Assembly: GCA_024403235.1 (NCBI GenBank)
Contig: JAKSSF010000020.1
Coordinates: forward strand, 1-40,258
DNA length: 40,258 nt
Direction: 5' to 3'
Origin: Lachnospiraceae bacterium
Lineage (GTDB): Bacteria; Bacillota; Clostridia; Lachnospirales; Lachnospiraceae
Each line of letters starts with the position of its first letter. Positions within the stretch are counted from its first letter, which is position 1. The notes below the pieces were generated by a model that was given only the letters and a program-made list of their open reading frames with translations, was not told where the DNA came from and did no database searches. The position numbers and the translations under genes were made by a program. Shown one piece after another: positions 15,299-24,469 of this stretch.

Positions 15299-16702
15299 AT
15301 GAGATATACAAATAAATTGGTTGTATTTATTATTATGGTTCTAACTATGATATTATTAGGGTGTGGAGCGGACAACGCTTCCAGAGGAGACGATGCAAAT
15401 GATACTATTGAAGTAAGTACAGGCCAAAAAGGGAATTCAGAGGATAAGGCCAAAGTAGCAGATGCCCGATTAGATGAGCTGCTGGGAGAGTACAGTCTTT
15501 TTGCCACATTTGGAGAGGAGTATTTGAATATTGCCGAAGATTCATATGAATCTGGAAGTATCGACATTTATTTAGAAGATGGGAAGTATAAGGCTGATTA
15601 TTTTTATTCCTCAGAATATTCGGATACGAAATATTATGGCATGACTCTTTCTCAAGAAAGCGGTGAGTTTTCTACCGGTTTTGAAAGTTCTGATTGGTAT
15701 TACATAATGAATACAAAAAACAAGTCTGATGAGGAGTATAATATAGAATACAGCGTTGCCTCAAACAGAAAAGATACACTTACATTGCGGATAAGAACAG
15801 CTTATGAATATGAAGATGAAGATTCAGGAGAAACTGTACATGAAAAATACGATTATTACGAATTGTATGTGAGAAAGGATTATGAGGAGACTGAACAGCT
15901 GGAATATGACTTCAGATATAAGGAGAAAGTAACGGTAAGTAATATTACAGAGTTTTATAAGGCTATTGGAAGCGGGAAACATATTGTATTAAAAGCCGGA
16001 ACCTATAATGTATCAGAGCTTATTTCAAAAAATAAAGATTTAAAATCTATAAACATACTCAACGAAAACATGGTAACTATCGATAGGGATTATTTGGCCA
16101 TACACGGAGAGTCTGTTTTTATAAGCGACGTGAATAATATTTTCATTGAAGGGGAAGAAGGTGCTTCGGTACTTATCTGTACAGAAGATTCATATGCAGT
16201 GCCCTTGGAGTTTTCAGACTGTGCTAATATCAAGCTTAAGAATCTTACCATCGGACATGAAGTTGAACCCGGATATTGTTCAGGATCTGTGGTGAAGTTT
16301 GGTTCATGTGGTTACATAAATATCAATCAGTGTAATTTATATGGCAGTGGGACATATGGAATAGAAGCTGTCAATACCTATAATGTGAAAGTAGATGAAA
16401 CAGATATATATGAGTGTACCTATGGAGGAATAGATCTTGATGAATGTAATGATTGGGAGTTTAATGATTCAAAAATCCGTGACAGTAAAGAGTATTCCAT
16501 TATAGATTTAAATGGGTGCGGCTATATCTATTTTAATAGATGTGAGATTACCAATAACTATAGTAGTAATTATGGAGCACTCATTGATGCAGATTACTCT
16601 TATGGAGTTTATTTTAAGGGCTGTACCATAAAAGATAATGAGTATACGACCTTCCTTACAGGGGATTCTGTATATATAGAAAATGATAATTTGTCAGAGT
16701 GA
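15299..16702 (+). CDS. lipoprotein with right-handed parallel beta-helix
   Basis: A 467-residue surface lipoprotein. The signal peptide ends in a lipobox M-I-L-L-G-C with lipid-acceptor C22, followed by an acidic, Ser/Asn-rich linker and a beta-strand domain rich in Tyr, Asp and Glu (about 55-215). From about 220 the sequence becomes a ladder of short strands spaced every ~22 residues (V-F-I-S-D-V-N-N-I-F-I-E-G, A-N-I-K-L-K-N-L-T-I, G-Y-I-N-I-N-Q-C-N-L, Y-N-V-K-V-D-E-T-D-I, W-E-F-N-D-S-K-I), typical of parallel beta-helix (PbH1/pectate-lyase-like) folds. No catalytic site is recognised, so a carbohydrate- or surface-binding role is as likely as an enzyme. GGAGG lies about 10 nt before the ATG. 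It is first in a run of four plus-strand genes. Confidence 0.85.
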   Translation: MRYTNKLVVFIIMVLTMILLGCGADNASRGDDANDTIEVSTGQKGNSEDKAKVADARLDELLGEYSLFATFGEEYLNIAEDSYESGSIDIYLEDGKYKADYFYSSEYSDTKYYGMTLSQESGEFSTGFESSDWYYIMNTKNKSDEEYNIEYSVASNRKDTLTLRIRTAYEYEDEDSGETVHEKYDYYELYVRKDYEETEQLEYDFRYKEKVTVSNITEFYKAIGSGKHIVLKAGTYNVSELISKNKDLKSINILNENMVTIDRDYLAIHGESVFISDVNNIFIEGEEGASVLICTEDSYAVPLEFSDCANIKLKNLTIGHEVEPGYCSGSVVKFGSCGYININQCNLYGSGTYGIEAVNTYNVKVDETDIYECTYGGIDLDECNDWEFNDSKIRDSKEYSIIDLNGCGYIYFNRCEITNNYSSNYGALIDADYSYGVYFKGCTIKDNEYTTFLTGDSVYIENDNLSE

Positions 16703-16743
16703 TTGAAATCACTTGAATGTAAATAAGAAAAGGAGAAATAGTT

Positions 16744-17361
16744 ATGGGGCTTTTTGATAATGTTGTAGGAACACTTAAATCCGGCGTGACACGGGAAATA
16801 AAAAAACAGGTACAGGGTGCAGTGGACGGAGCCGTAAAGGAAGTAATTAAAAAGGCTGACTCAAAAAAGGAAAAATTTGTTTTCCAGTCTCTACCCTCAT
16901 CTGTAACTGAGCTTAATGCTCTTCCCGAAGCGACTTTAGATAGTGCTTTTAAAACAGCAGCTCTTACCATCGCAGTGCTTTGTAATTATGAAAAGGATCC
17001 GGAGGAAACCATTGCAATGCTTGATGTATTGAAAGGACCGGAACCTACCAGCAATTTGGAAAAGAGCCAGATAAAGGATCGATTGACCGGAAAATATTAT
17101 AAGACCTTTTCGTTTTTTGAAGGAGCAACAGTTGATAATAGTTATACACCAAATACACCATATACAATCACAGTATATCAAACCGCCCACTCGTTTACTG
17201 AAGAAAATTGGGCAACCATGTATGTAAAAAGCTCTGGCGCTGACAGTCCCAGACCCATAAAGCTTCGTAAAAAACCATCTAGCGGACAATGGTTTTTAAT
17301 TGGAGTTCCCCCATGTCTGGCTGATATCCGTATACCGAAATCTGAAGATAAATGGGCATAA
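16744..17361 (+). CDS. uncharacterised protein, possibly DUF6935-like
   Basis: A 205-residue protein without signal peptide or membrane helix. It starts M-G-L-F-D-N-V-V-G-T-L-K-S-G-V and has a basic, amphipathic N-terminal helix region (to about residue 45) followed by a compact mixed domain (about 45-205) ending in I-R-I-P-K-S-E-D-K-W-A. The composition and motif spacing resemble proteins I know as DUF6935, often near Clostridia signalling genes; that assignment is from memory and tentative. AAGGAGA lies 9 nt before the ATG. It follows the lipoprotein by 41 nt and precedes the response regulator by 58 nt, consistent with one operon. No function can be assigned. Confidence 0.75.
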   Translation: MGLFDNVVGTLKSGVTREIKKQVQGAVDGAVKEVIKKADSKKEKFVFQSLPSSVTELNALPEATLDSAFKTAALTIAVLCNYEKDPEETIAMLDVLKGPEPTSNLEKSQIKDRLTGKYYKTFSFFEGATVDNSYTPNTPYTITVYQTAHSFTEENWATMYVKSSGADSPRPIKLRKKPSSGQWFLIGVPPCLADIRIPKSEDKWA

Positions 17362-17419
17362 CAGGCCGGAAATTTTACCTTCGGATATGGAGGGGAAAAG
17401 ACATATTAAGGAGAAATAT

Positions 17420-18061
17420 ATGGCAAATGTATTAATAGTCGACGATCAAATGGGTGCCAGAGATACGCTGATAAATGCGGTGGAGTCAGTAGAGGGACTT
17501 TTTGTTAAAAAATCCATAAGCAATGCCAAGATGGCCTATACCGTTTGCCTTTCGGGGCAGATTGATATGGTAATCATGGATGTCTATACGGAAAATGGTG
17601 AAAACGGGATTGAGGCGGCGGCTAAAATAAAAAAGGATTTTTCCTGGATAAAGATTATTGTTGTAACATCTATGGCAGAGGTATCCTTCCTTGACCGGGC
17701 AAAGGAAGCTGGTGTAGAAAGCTTCTGGTATAAAGATGAGGGAGAAGCAGAACTATCTGATGTGATAAAGAAAACCCTTGATGGGGAGCAGATTTGGCCG
17801 GATGCTACTCCCACTGTAAAAATCGGTGAAATCCTCTCTACTGAATTCTCGGATAGGGAACTTGAGATTTTACGCGAAATCGTTAATGAGCGTACCTATG
17901 AGCAAATAAAAGAAAAGCTTAATATAGAGGTTACGACAATTAATTATCATGTGAGAAATATGCTAAACAAGACCGGTATGCGCACAAAGACCGGTCTTGT
18001 TGCAGCGGTTACCAGTAAAAGACTCATCGTCCCAAATCTCTGGGCGGAAGATTTTGACTAA
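17420..18061 (+). CDS. NarL/LuxR-family response regulator
   Basis: A 213-residue regulator. The receiver (1-120) has D8-D9, phospho-acceptor D54 (V-I-M-D-V-Y-T), the switch Thr in V-V-T-S and K105 (W-Y-K-D-E-G). The LuxR-type HTH (about 145-205) reads F-S-D-R-E-L-E-I-L-R-E-I then T-I-N-Y-H-V-R-N-M-L-N-K-T-G. The frame is open from 17300 inside the upstream gene, but AAGGAG (17408-17413) stands 6 nt before the ATG at 17420. No kinase lies in the same operon; the likely partner is the HPK7-type kinase encoded convergently at 19154-20206. The gap to the next gene is 19 nt. Confidence 0.93.
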   Translation: MANVLIVDDQMGARDTLINAVESVEGLFVKKSISNAKMAYTVCLSGQIDMVIMDVYTENGENGIEAAAKIKKDFSWIKIIVVTSMAEVSFLDRAKEAGVESFWYKDEGEAELSDVIKKTLDGEQIWPDATPTVKIGEILSTEFSDRELEILREIVNERTYEQIKEKLNIEVTTINYHVRNMLNKTGMRTKTGLVAAVTSKRLIVPNLWAEDFD

Positions 18062-18080
18062 CATTTAGAAGGAATACTTT

Positions 18081-19157
18081 ATGGATGGTATTGATAAGAT
18101 AGTAGCAATAAGTGTAAATCTTTGCGGGATTCTTATTTTTTTACCCGTACTTTTATCATCAAAAATTCTTCGTAGCAAAAAAGAAATCATAAGACTGTTA
18201 AGAGTTTTAATTATCATTTCTGTTTTAGGATGTGCATGCGATATGATTTATGTCCTTGTGAACGGAAAAATGTTTTTTGCTTCCCGAATAATAAACAGTA
18301 TAGCCAAATCTTTTACATATCTTGAGACAGTTTTAGCCAGTATACTGTTTATATGGTTTATAAGATTAAAAATTAATCACCCCTTTGATTTTGAAAAAAT
18401 TATAAAAATCGGATCTGCTTTCACCCTTGGGATTATGGGATTGCTGCTTGTTTCAAATCCTTTTACCAATCTTGTTTTTTCAATAGATAAAAATAATAAC
18501 TACAGTCGAGGCCCGATGGGTAATGCAGGCTTTATAGTAGCATTTTTCTTCTGCATTTATACTGCCACAATTATTGTAAAGGATAATGTAAACAGGAAGG
18601 ACTATCTGCCGTTTCCCGTTGTTCTCTATATTATTCCTTTTTTAATTGGTGGGGCTGCCCAGCTTTTTGTGCCCCAGTTTCGGCTCTCAAACATATCCTT
18701 TGTGCTCTCTATGCTGATTGCCTATCAAAATACTCTTACAATGTCTAAGTATGAGGATGAGATTCCAGGAGTGTATAACGGTGCTTATCTTTCCTACTTT
18801 TTTAACAAAACAAGCAGAATAAGCCGGATGGTCGCATACGGGGGAATAAGCTTTGAAGTAAAGGATGAAAAGAAGGAATCTTTAATTTATAAAATAATAA
18901 ATGTAATAAAGAACGATCATAATCCCGGAACAATCATTATAAGATATGAAAAAAATGCGGTGCTGGTATTAAGAGAAAATGCCGGGATTTACGAAATGGA
19001 AAGCTTTGTACATAAGATAGCTACCTATTTATCTTGCGATGCAAATAGTATTGAAACCGGAAGAGGAGTATATTTTTCAAATTCAAAAGAGAGTAAATAT
19101 TTTCTGGATTCCCTTTCAGAAAACAAGGAAAGCTTGAAGCATTTTTCCGAGGATTAA
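18081..19157 (+). CDS. membrane protein with degenerate GGDEF-like domain
   Basis: A 358-residue protein with about seven hydrophobic segments in residues 5-220 and a cytoplasmic C-terminal domain of about 130 residues. The junction reads Y-E-D-E-I-P-G-V-Y-N-G-A-Y-L-S-Y-F-F, close to the D-x-L-T-G-L-Y-N-R-R-Y-F start of GGDEF domains, and the following strand/helix order is compatible, but the GG[D/E]EF loop is replaced by R-E-N-A-G. It should therefore not make c-di-GMP; it might bind a nucleotide or act as a sensor. The N-terminal part resembles 7TM sensor modules of histidine kinases. The last codons overlap the stop of the convergent kinase by 4 bp. Tentative on the GGDEF link, firm on topology. 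Confidence 0.7.
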   Translation: MDGIDKIVAISVNLCGILIFLPVLLSSKILRSKKEIIRLLRVLIIISVLGCACDMIYVLVNGKMFFASRIINSIAKSFTYLETVLASILFIWFIRLKINHPFDFEKIIKIGSAFTLGIMGLLLVSNPFTNLVFSIDKNNNYSRGPMGNAGFIVAFFFCIYTATIIVKDNVNRKDYLPFPVVLYIIPFLIGGAAQLFVPQFRLSNISFVLSMLIAYQNTLTMSKYEDEIPGVYNGAYLSYFFNKTSRISRMVAYGGISFEVKDEKKESLIYKIINVIKNDHNPGTIIIRYEKNAVLVLRENAGIYEMESFVHKIATYLSCDANSIETGRGVYFSNSKESKYFLDSLSENKESLKHFSED

Positions 19158-20206
19158 AAATCCTGCCAAAAAGCTACATAGCTGACCCTGTCTTTTGAGT
19201 AAATCTCAAGTGTGCCTCCTGTTTTTTCAATGCGTTCTCTGATGGAGGAAAGCCCGCCGCCTTCTCTAATTTCACTATTTGCAGGCTTGCCGTTATTGGA
19301 GGTAACCACCTTTATTCCGTCCTTATCATATATTTTCATAGTAACTTCTGTGGCCTTTCCGTGCCTTACGGCATTGGTAATGGCCTCATTTGCAAGAAGG
19401 CTTATGGTATAGGAAACCTCCTTATTTTGGGGAAGGTTTCCTTCTATTTTAAAGTTCACATTAAGCATGGTTGAAACTTCCATCAACTCAGACAGAAGAT
19501 TTGTACCTCTGGATCTGTTTTTTACCTGATCTGCTTCTTTTAAGCTTACGGTAAGTCCGTTTATGATGCTTTCCCAAAGACTAAGTGAGGCATCGATTTC
19601 CCCTTCGTTATGGGAAGAAACTGCAACCTTGGTTTGTAATAAAGCACTGCCTAACTTTTCATGAACTAAAATTTTCTGGTTAAGGATTTCTTCTTCCTTT
19701 GCGATTTCAACGATTCCATTTAACACATTAGAAAGCCTTTGCTTCTGGGATTCTAATTCTAAAGTGTCATTTTCTATTTGTGTTTTTGTTTGAACAAGCT
19801 CGGATACATCTACCGCAAGAATCTGAATATATTCTTCGTTGTCTGACGAGACGAGATTATCCATTGAAAACCGAAAGAATCGATCACCTGATAGTGTAAA
19901 CAAAAGGAAAATTTCACGAGAAGAACTACGATATCCCGGAATGCTTTTTAAACAAAGGGCGGTCCACATCATTTTTGCGTTAGGAAGAAAAGGCTGCCCT
20001 GTAAGATCGTGCCATATTTTTTCCATGGCTCCGTTATTTAGGATTATGTCTCCGTCTTTTGTGGCAAAGAGGATTCCTTCGGGAATCTTATCTAGAGATT
20101 CTCGTACCGATAGCCTGACAGGATCGGGGAGCTCTTTCATTCTTACGATTATAGCTACTATAATTGTAATCAAAATAAGAAGGAGGAAAAAAATTATAAG
20201 ATTCAT
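19154..20206 (-). CDS. sensor histidine kinase (PAS + HPK7-like)
   Basis: A 350-residue kinase. One N-terminal membrane helix (1-21), a PAS-like domain (about 38-135, P-E-G-I-L-F-A-T-K-D-G-D-I-I-L-N-N-G-A), a coiled coil, a dimerisation region with candidate H182 (V-H-E-K-L-G-S-A-L-L-Q-T-K), and a HATPase domain with N-box E275-A-I-T-N279-A-V-R-H-G, a G1-type N-N-G-K-P and G-box G-G-G-L-S-S-I-R-E-R. This subclass phosphorylates NarL/LuxR-type regulators, so the plus-strand regulator at 17420 is the natural partner. Its ATG overlaps the stop of the upstream membrane pseudo-kinase by 4 nt (20203-20206), indicating coupled translation. It converges with the degenerate-GGDEF gene. Confidence 0.88.
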   Translation of the reverse strand: MNLIIFFLLLILITIIVAIIVRMKELPDPVRLSVRESLDKIPEGILFATKDGDIILNNGAMEKIWHDLTGQPFLPNAKMMWTALCLKSIPGYRSSSREIFLLFTLSGDRFFRFSMDNLVSSDNEEYIQILAVDVSELVQTKTQIENDTLELESQKQRLSNVLNGIVEIAKEEEILNQKILVHEKLGSALLQTKVAVSSHNEGEIDASLSLWESIINGLTVSLKEADQVKNRSRGTNLLSELMEVSTMLNVNFKIEGNLPQNKEVSYTISLLANEAITNAVRHGKATEVTMKIYDKDGIKVVTSNNGKPANSEIREGGGLSSIRERIEKTGGTLEIYSKDRVSYVAFWQDF

Positions 20207-21735
20207 GATGTTGCCTCCTCAAAATGAATGCGGTATATAGGTTTATCATCCTTTTTTGTAAGGAGAAGTGATATGGCAATAATATCCTCATTGGAATATA
20301 ACCGATTGAAGAAATCATAAAAAACTTTAAGCAAGGTTTCGGGGGAAGCCAAGTCCCACACATCTTTATCAACAACATCGAAGGATGCGTCTATACCGTT
20401 TAATTCTAAATAGGAAAGAACTTCATCAAAGGATATGTTAAGGTCTGCCAGTGTCGGACCTTTTTTATTTTCTTTGATAAAAAAAAGATTGGTATAGCGT
20501 TTGATATAAGAACCCCAAATAAGGATTTTAAGGAGTGCCTTTTCTTTTTCTGCAAAATCTCCTTCCTCTGCAATTTTAAGAAGAGAATATATTCTATTAT
20601 TTGCGAAGGAATTATTCTTGTTTATCGTGTTGTAAAGCTCATCTTGCAAGAGCAACTTTTCCCTTTTCTTTTTTATTTTTACTTCTTCATCTAAAATGTT
20701 TACTGACTCGGAGAGTTCTGTTTTTATGTTTTGCAGTTTTTCCAAAAGGGAATAAAGCTCTCTGTTGTCATAATAATACTCAACATATCCTCCGGAGATT
20801 TCAGCTCTTTTTTCGGAAAATCCTTTGAGATTTTTTGGAAAAGTGGCTGTCGATTGATAAATCATGTTACCGTTTTTGTCAACGATTTTCGCATAAATTG
20901 TGGACATGGAAAACATTTTTACATACTCCCTGTTTGTGGGGATAAGTCCGGTTGCGAAAATACTTTCCCATAAAAGGATATGGAAGAATATAGAGGCTAG
21001 AGTCAAATCTACGATCTTAAACAAAAAAAACGAATCAAATCTTGAGTAGAATATAACATAAAGTACAGCAATACCTAGAATTCCAAAAGGAAGATAAGAT
21101 CGCTTTCCGGCTGACAACGCTTTTATTTCTACAATGAAAAGGAAGGTGAGCTCGCAAATAAATACATATGCCATAATTATATAGTACAGCGGCATGTGAA
21201 TATAATTTGCGAGTGAAGAAGAAAGAAATCCTAAGTGAAATTTAAAAACCAATTGATGGAAATTATTTGTAAGAACCATTGCGACAAGAAAAATACCTGC
21301 GGTAAGTAAAGGTACGCTAAACCGACGGATGCTTTGTTTTTCATGTGTCCCTAAAAGAAGAGCACAAATTAGATTTAATGCAGGGATCAAAATCAACCCA
21401 ATATAATAGCCATACCAAAGGTATATACCAAGCAAAGAATCATCGAAAAGAAAGGGGGAAAAGCGTAGTATGCGCATGCCAAGCCATAAATGCAAAAGGA
21501 TCATTTCGATGGTTAGAATTTTACGAATTTTTAAATAACTAATCCTTAACAGCGAATATATCCAAAATACTAAAAGATAGGTAACTGTCGCATACAAAAG
21601 TAAGGGAAATATAGTGGTTAAATAATGGATGGTATCTTTAGGAATGAGACCCCTCAAATACTTAAGAGAAAATTGTAAGCCTCTTATAATTACAACCAGC
21701 AGTATTAAAATCAGGATTTTTTTCTGTGTCTTCAT
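20203..21735 (-). CDS. 7-8 TM membrane protein with kinase-like (probably inactive) C-terminus
   Basis: A 510-residue protein with about eight hydrophobic helices in residues 5-265, then a PAS-like or linker segment (F-S-M-S-T-I-Y-A-K-I-V-D-K-N-G-N-M-I-Y-Q) and a coiled coil (about 330-370). The last 150 residues follow the order of a histidine kinase: a helical hairpin (L-L-L-Q-D-E-L-Y-N-T-I-N-K) and a HATPase-like segment (L-L-K-V-F-Y-D-F-F-N-R-L-Y-S-N-E-D-I-I-A-I-S-L-L-L), but no phospho-acceptor His, no N-box Glu, and the chain ends before any G-box. It is read as a pseudo-kinase and sensor for the coupled kinase downstream. No good ribosome site is visible before the ATG. Membrane topology is firm; the kinase relation is inference. 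Confidence 0.72.
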   Translation of the reverse strand: MKTQKKILILILLVVIIRGLQFSLKYLRGLIPKDTIHYLTTIFPLLLYATVTYLLVFWIYSLLRISYLKIRKILTIEMILLHLWLGMRILRFSPFLFDDSLLGIYLWYGYYIGLILIPALNLICALLLGTHEKQSIRRFSVPLLTAGIFLVAMVLTNNFHQLVFKFHLGFLSSSLANYIHMPLYYIIMAYVFICELTFLFIVEIKALSAGKRSYLPFGILGIAVLYVIFYSRFDSFFLFKIVDLTLASIFFHILLWESIFATGLIPTNREYVKMFSMSTIYAKIVDKNGNMIYQSTATFPKNLKGFSEKRAEISGGYVEYYYDNRELYSLLEKLQNIKTELSESVNILDEEVKIKKKREKLLLQDELYNTINKNNSFANNRIYSLLKIAEEGDFAEKEKALLKILIWGSYIKRYTNLFFIKENKKGPTLADLNISFDEVLSYLELNGIDASFDVVDKDVWDLASPETLLKVFYDFFNRLYSNEDIIAISLLLTKKDDKPIYRIHFEEATS

Positions 21736-21895
21736 GAGGATATTCTATCAGAAATACTATTTTTTAGCACTATAGGTTTTAATAGTGAATGACTGTAGAT
21801 TTATACGGGGACAAGGAAAAGCTTTATGGCTAAAATATTTTTATGCCGAGCATATCGGTACATATTATAAAAAGTGAAAAGAGGAAGAGATAAGT

Positions 21896-23581
21896 TTGAA
21901 ATATGCTAACTGCCCCGCTTGCGGGGGAAAGATACATTTTGACATAGGATCACAAAAGGTTAAATGCGAATACTGTGAGAGCGTTTTTTACCCCAAAGAG
22001 CTTAATGAGACAGCCGGTGCAGTGGAAAAAGCAATGTCCGTTAAGGAAGCCGCCTATTATAATTCTGCATACGAAAATGTGGAAAACCCAAAGGAAGAGG
22101 TCACTGTTTTTTCCTGTCCCAGCTGTGGTGCCCAGGTAACGGGGGAGGATGTGTCTGCTGTGGAGTATTGCCAGTATTGTGGAAGCTTTGTGACCTTTAA
22201 CAGCAGAATAGAAAAGATAAGACGCCCGGATTATATTGCACCCTTTGAAATCACCCGTGAAAAATGTGAAGAAATATACAGAGATAGAATAAAGGGTACG
22301 CTTTATGTTCCGAAGGAGCTTAAAGACGGTAAGGGGATAATAGAATTTCATCCCATGTTTATTCCATTTTGGAATATGGAGGTGGAGCATCCCGGAGATA
22401 ACAAGATAGGCGCAGATGAAGCCTGGCGAGATGGAAATTATTCCTGTAAAAGAAGCTACGATATAAAATTTCATGCTGACGGAAAATTTTCTAACTGCCT
22501 TTTTGATGCCTCAAAGGCGTTAGATGATCATATTTCTGAGTGTATAGGAGATTATGAACCTGAAAAGCTGGTGGATTACAATCCTTCCTATATGCATGGG
22601 GCATATGCTGATATAGCAGATATGAAAGCCGAGGTTTACTATGAAGAGGCCAAAGAACGGTGTTTTAGTAGACTTACTGACAATCTAAAGAATTCTCTAG
22701 CTTTTGGGGAAGAGGGTATGAAATTTCATAGAGTGGAAGAAATAACCATTAGTAGGGATATAGAGCGCAAAGAAATGAATGCAAAAGTTTCATCCAGGCT
22801 TTCCATGTTTCCGGTTTGGTTTATGACATTTAAAAACAAAGACAGAGTGGCATATTCTGTTGTAAACGGACAGACAGGCTCAATCTTCACAGAAACCCCT
22901 GTGGACTTGGTAAAATTCTTTCTATTCTCTGTCATTCTGTCGGTGCCGATATTTTTAGGCTTGGAATTTTTTGCGACTTTTCGTCCCACCACAATGCTTG
23001 GAATAGTCTCTGTTATGACCGCGGTAGTACTTATTATGTACACGGTCATTGCAGGAGGCGAATGGGACAGGGATCACAGAGTGTCTGGTAGTAGCTTAAA
23101 AATGAAAACGGAAATAAAGAATGCCACAGACGCCGAAAATACAAAAAAAGAAAAAAAGACAAAAAAGAAGAGTGCGCTACTTAGTAAGCTGCTGAAAATA
23201 ATTCTATGGATATTGTATATTCCCGGAATAATATTAATAGGACTTTTGGGGACTATTATGTTTGCCTTGCTTACTGTGGGTGGCTTTCGGGTTGTAGCTC
23301 TTATAGTGGCGTTGATTGTTATTTCGATTAAATACAAAAAATTCGATAAGCCCGCAAGAGCAATACTTATAAGAGATACTCTGTGGGGAATAATAGCGAT
23401 TCTTATAACTGTCGTATTTGTTTTTTACGATCCAGTGTTTGATTGGTATTATTATGCGGCAGCGATAATCGCTATGATAGGGATGCTTATCTCCATCGGA
23501 CTTGTTGTAAAACGGTACAACAGGCGGGTGACTCATCCCCTACCGCATTTCTTTAATGGGGAGGAGGGAAGCATATCATGA
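21896..23581 (+). CDS. zinc-ribbon (TFIIB-like) membrane protein
   Basis: A 561-residue protein starting at a TTG (AGGA about 10 nt upstream; no near ATG). Two zinc ribbons open the chain: C6-x2-C9 ... C24-x2-C27, and C-P-S-C-G ... Y-C-Q-Y-C-G near residue 75-105. A long soluble domain follows (about 110-330, with P-M-F-I-P-F-W-N-M-E), then a helix pair (about 345-385), a Lys-rich linker (about 410-430) and four further hydrophobic segments (about 435-545). Such zinc-ribbon plus membrane proteins are common in Lachnospiraceae and have no defined activity; a scaffold or membrane-protein quality role is a guess. The final codons overlap the next ATG (ATGA), coupling it to the TPM-domain gene. 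Confidence 0.78.
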   Translation: MKYANCPACGGKIHFDIGSQKVKCEYCESVFYPKELNETAGAVEKAMSVKEAAYYNSAYENVENPKEEVTVFSCPSCGAQVTGEDVSAVEYCQYCGSFVTFNSRIEKIRRPDYIAPFEITREKCEEIYRDRIKGTLYVPKELKDGKGIIEFHPMFIPFWNMEVEHPGDNKIGADEAWRDGNYSCKRSYDIKFHADGKFSNCLFDASKALDDHISECIGDYEPEKLVDYNPSYMHGAYADIADMKAEVYYEEAKERCFSRLTDNLKNSLAFGEEGMKFHRVEEITISRDIERKEMNAKVSSRLSMFPVWFMTFKNKDRVAYSVVNGQTGSIFTETPVDLVKFFLFSVILSVPIFLGLEFFATFRPTTMLGIVSVMTAVVLIMYTVIAGGEWDRDHRVSGSSLKMKTEIKNATDAENTKKEKKTKKKSALLSKLLKIILWILYIPGIILIGLLGTIMFALLTVGGFRVVALIVALIVISIKYKKFDKPARAILIRDTLWGIIAILITVVFVFYDPVFDWYYYAAAIIAMIGMLISIGLVVKRYNRRVTHPLPHFFNGEEGSIS

Positions 23582-24378
23582 AAAATAAAATGGTCTACTT
23601 CGGTTTTGTTGCATTTTTGACAATTTCCCTCTTGATTCCGGGTATTACCACTCTTGCCCAGGAGAAAGGAACCGGACTTATCTATGCAGATGACTTCTGG
23701 CAGTATATAGATCCGGAAACGGGATACATTGCTGTTGTGTGGGATGATGCAGACCTTTTAACGGATGAGGAGGAAGAGCTGCTTATCAATGATATGATAC
23801 CCATTACTGCCTTCGGGAATGTGGTATTTTCTTCCGACTATCAGGATGAACTGTATACAGACCAATGGGCAGAGGAAGTCCTTAGATATGTCTGCGACAG
23901 GGGTGAAAGTGGTGTTATTTTTGAAATAGATATGACTAATCGTCAGATCTACATATATTCTGACGGAGATATTTATGATACAGTAACAACTTCCTATGCC
24001 TATACCATAACGGATAATGTATACAGATATGCAGTGGATGGAGAATATTATGAGTGTGCAGCCAATGCTTATGGTCAGATGTTTTCTCTTCTTGAGGGAA
24101 AGAGCATTGCCCAACCTATGAAGCATATTAATAATCTACTCCTTTCAATATCCTGCGGGATTCTTCTAAACTTTATAATACTTAATGTTAAAAAGAAGAA
24201 AAATCATAAAAATACTGCCAAAGAAGCTATTGTTTTTAATGGTAGTATTACCGGCTTAAGCGTAATACCAGGACCTCTTTCAAGGGTATATAACCCTCCT
24301 AGGTCAAGTTCTGGAGGAGGAAGATCTGGAGGAGGTGGAGGAGGAAAATCCGGTGGAGGTGGCGGACATTCCTTCTAA
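23578..24378 (+). CDS. TPM-domain protein (YgcG-like) with Gly-rich tail
   Basis: A 266-residue exported membrane protein. Signal peptide (1-29, ending T-T-L-A-Q), a TPM domain (about 45-175) with the opening D-D-A-D-L-L-T-D-E-E-E-E-L-L and the strand V-I-F-E-I-D-M-T-N-R-Q-I-Y-I, one transmembrane helix (about 188-206), a short cytoplasmic segment and a Gly/Ser tail ending G-G-G-G-G-H-S-F. The same order and tail are seen in YgcG-type proteins, where TPM is proposed to act in membrane protein or photosystem repair; the biochemical role in this family is unsettled. ATGA overlap with the zinc-ribbon gene suggests that the two proteins work at the same membrane site. Confidence 0.85.
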   Translation: MKNKMVYFGFVAFLTISLLIPGITTLAQEKGTGLIYADDFWQYIDPETGYIAVVWDDADLLTDEEEELLINDMIPITAFGNVVFSSDYQDELYTDQWAEEVLRYVCDRGESGVIFEIDMTNRQIYIYSDGDIYDTVTTSYAYTITDNVYRYAVDGEYYECAANAYGQMFSLLEGKSIAQPMKHINNLLLSISCGILLNFIILNVKKKKNHKNTAKEAIVFNGSITGLSVIPGPLSRVYNPPRSSSGGGRSGGGGGGKSGGGGGHSF

Positions 24379-24469
24379 TGCAGGCACGCCTGGAAAGAAG
24401 AATATAGGAAGCTGGTTTTTATAGGCAATAATGAATGAATAAATCAATGATGATACGAGGGAAAAAGGG

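Noticed and set aside
18081-19157. Active diguanylate cyclase
   Set aside because: The GG[D/E]EF signature is absent (R-E-N-A-G at that position), so catalysis is not supported.
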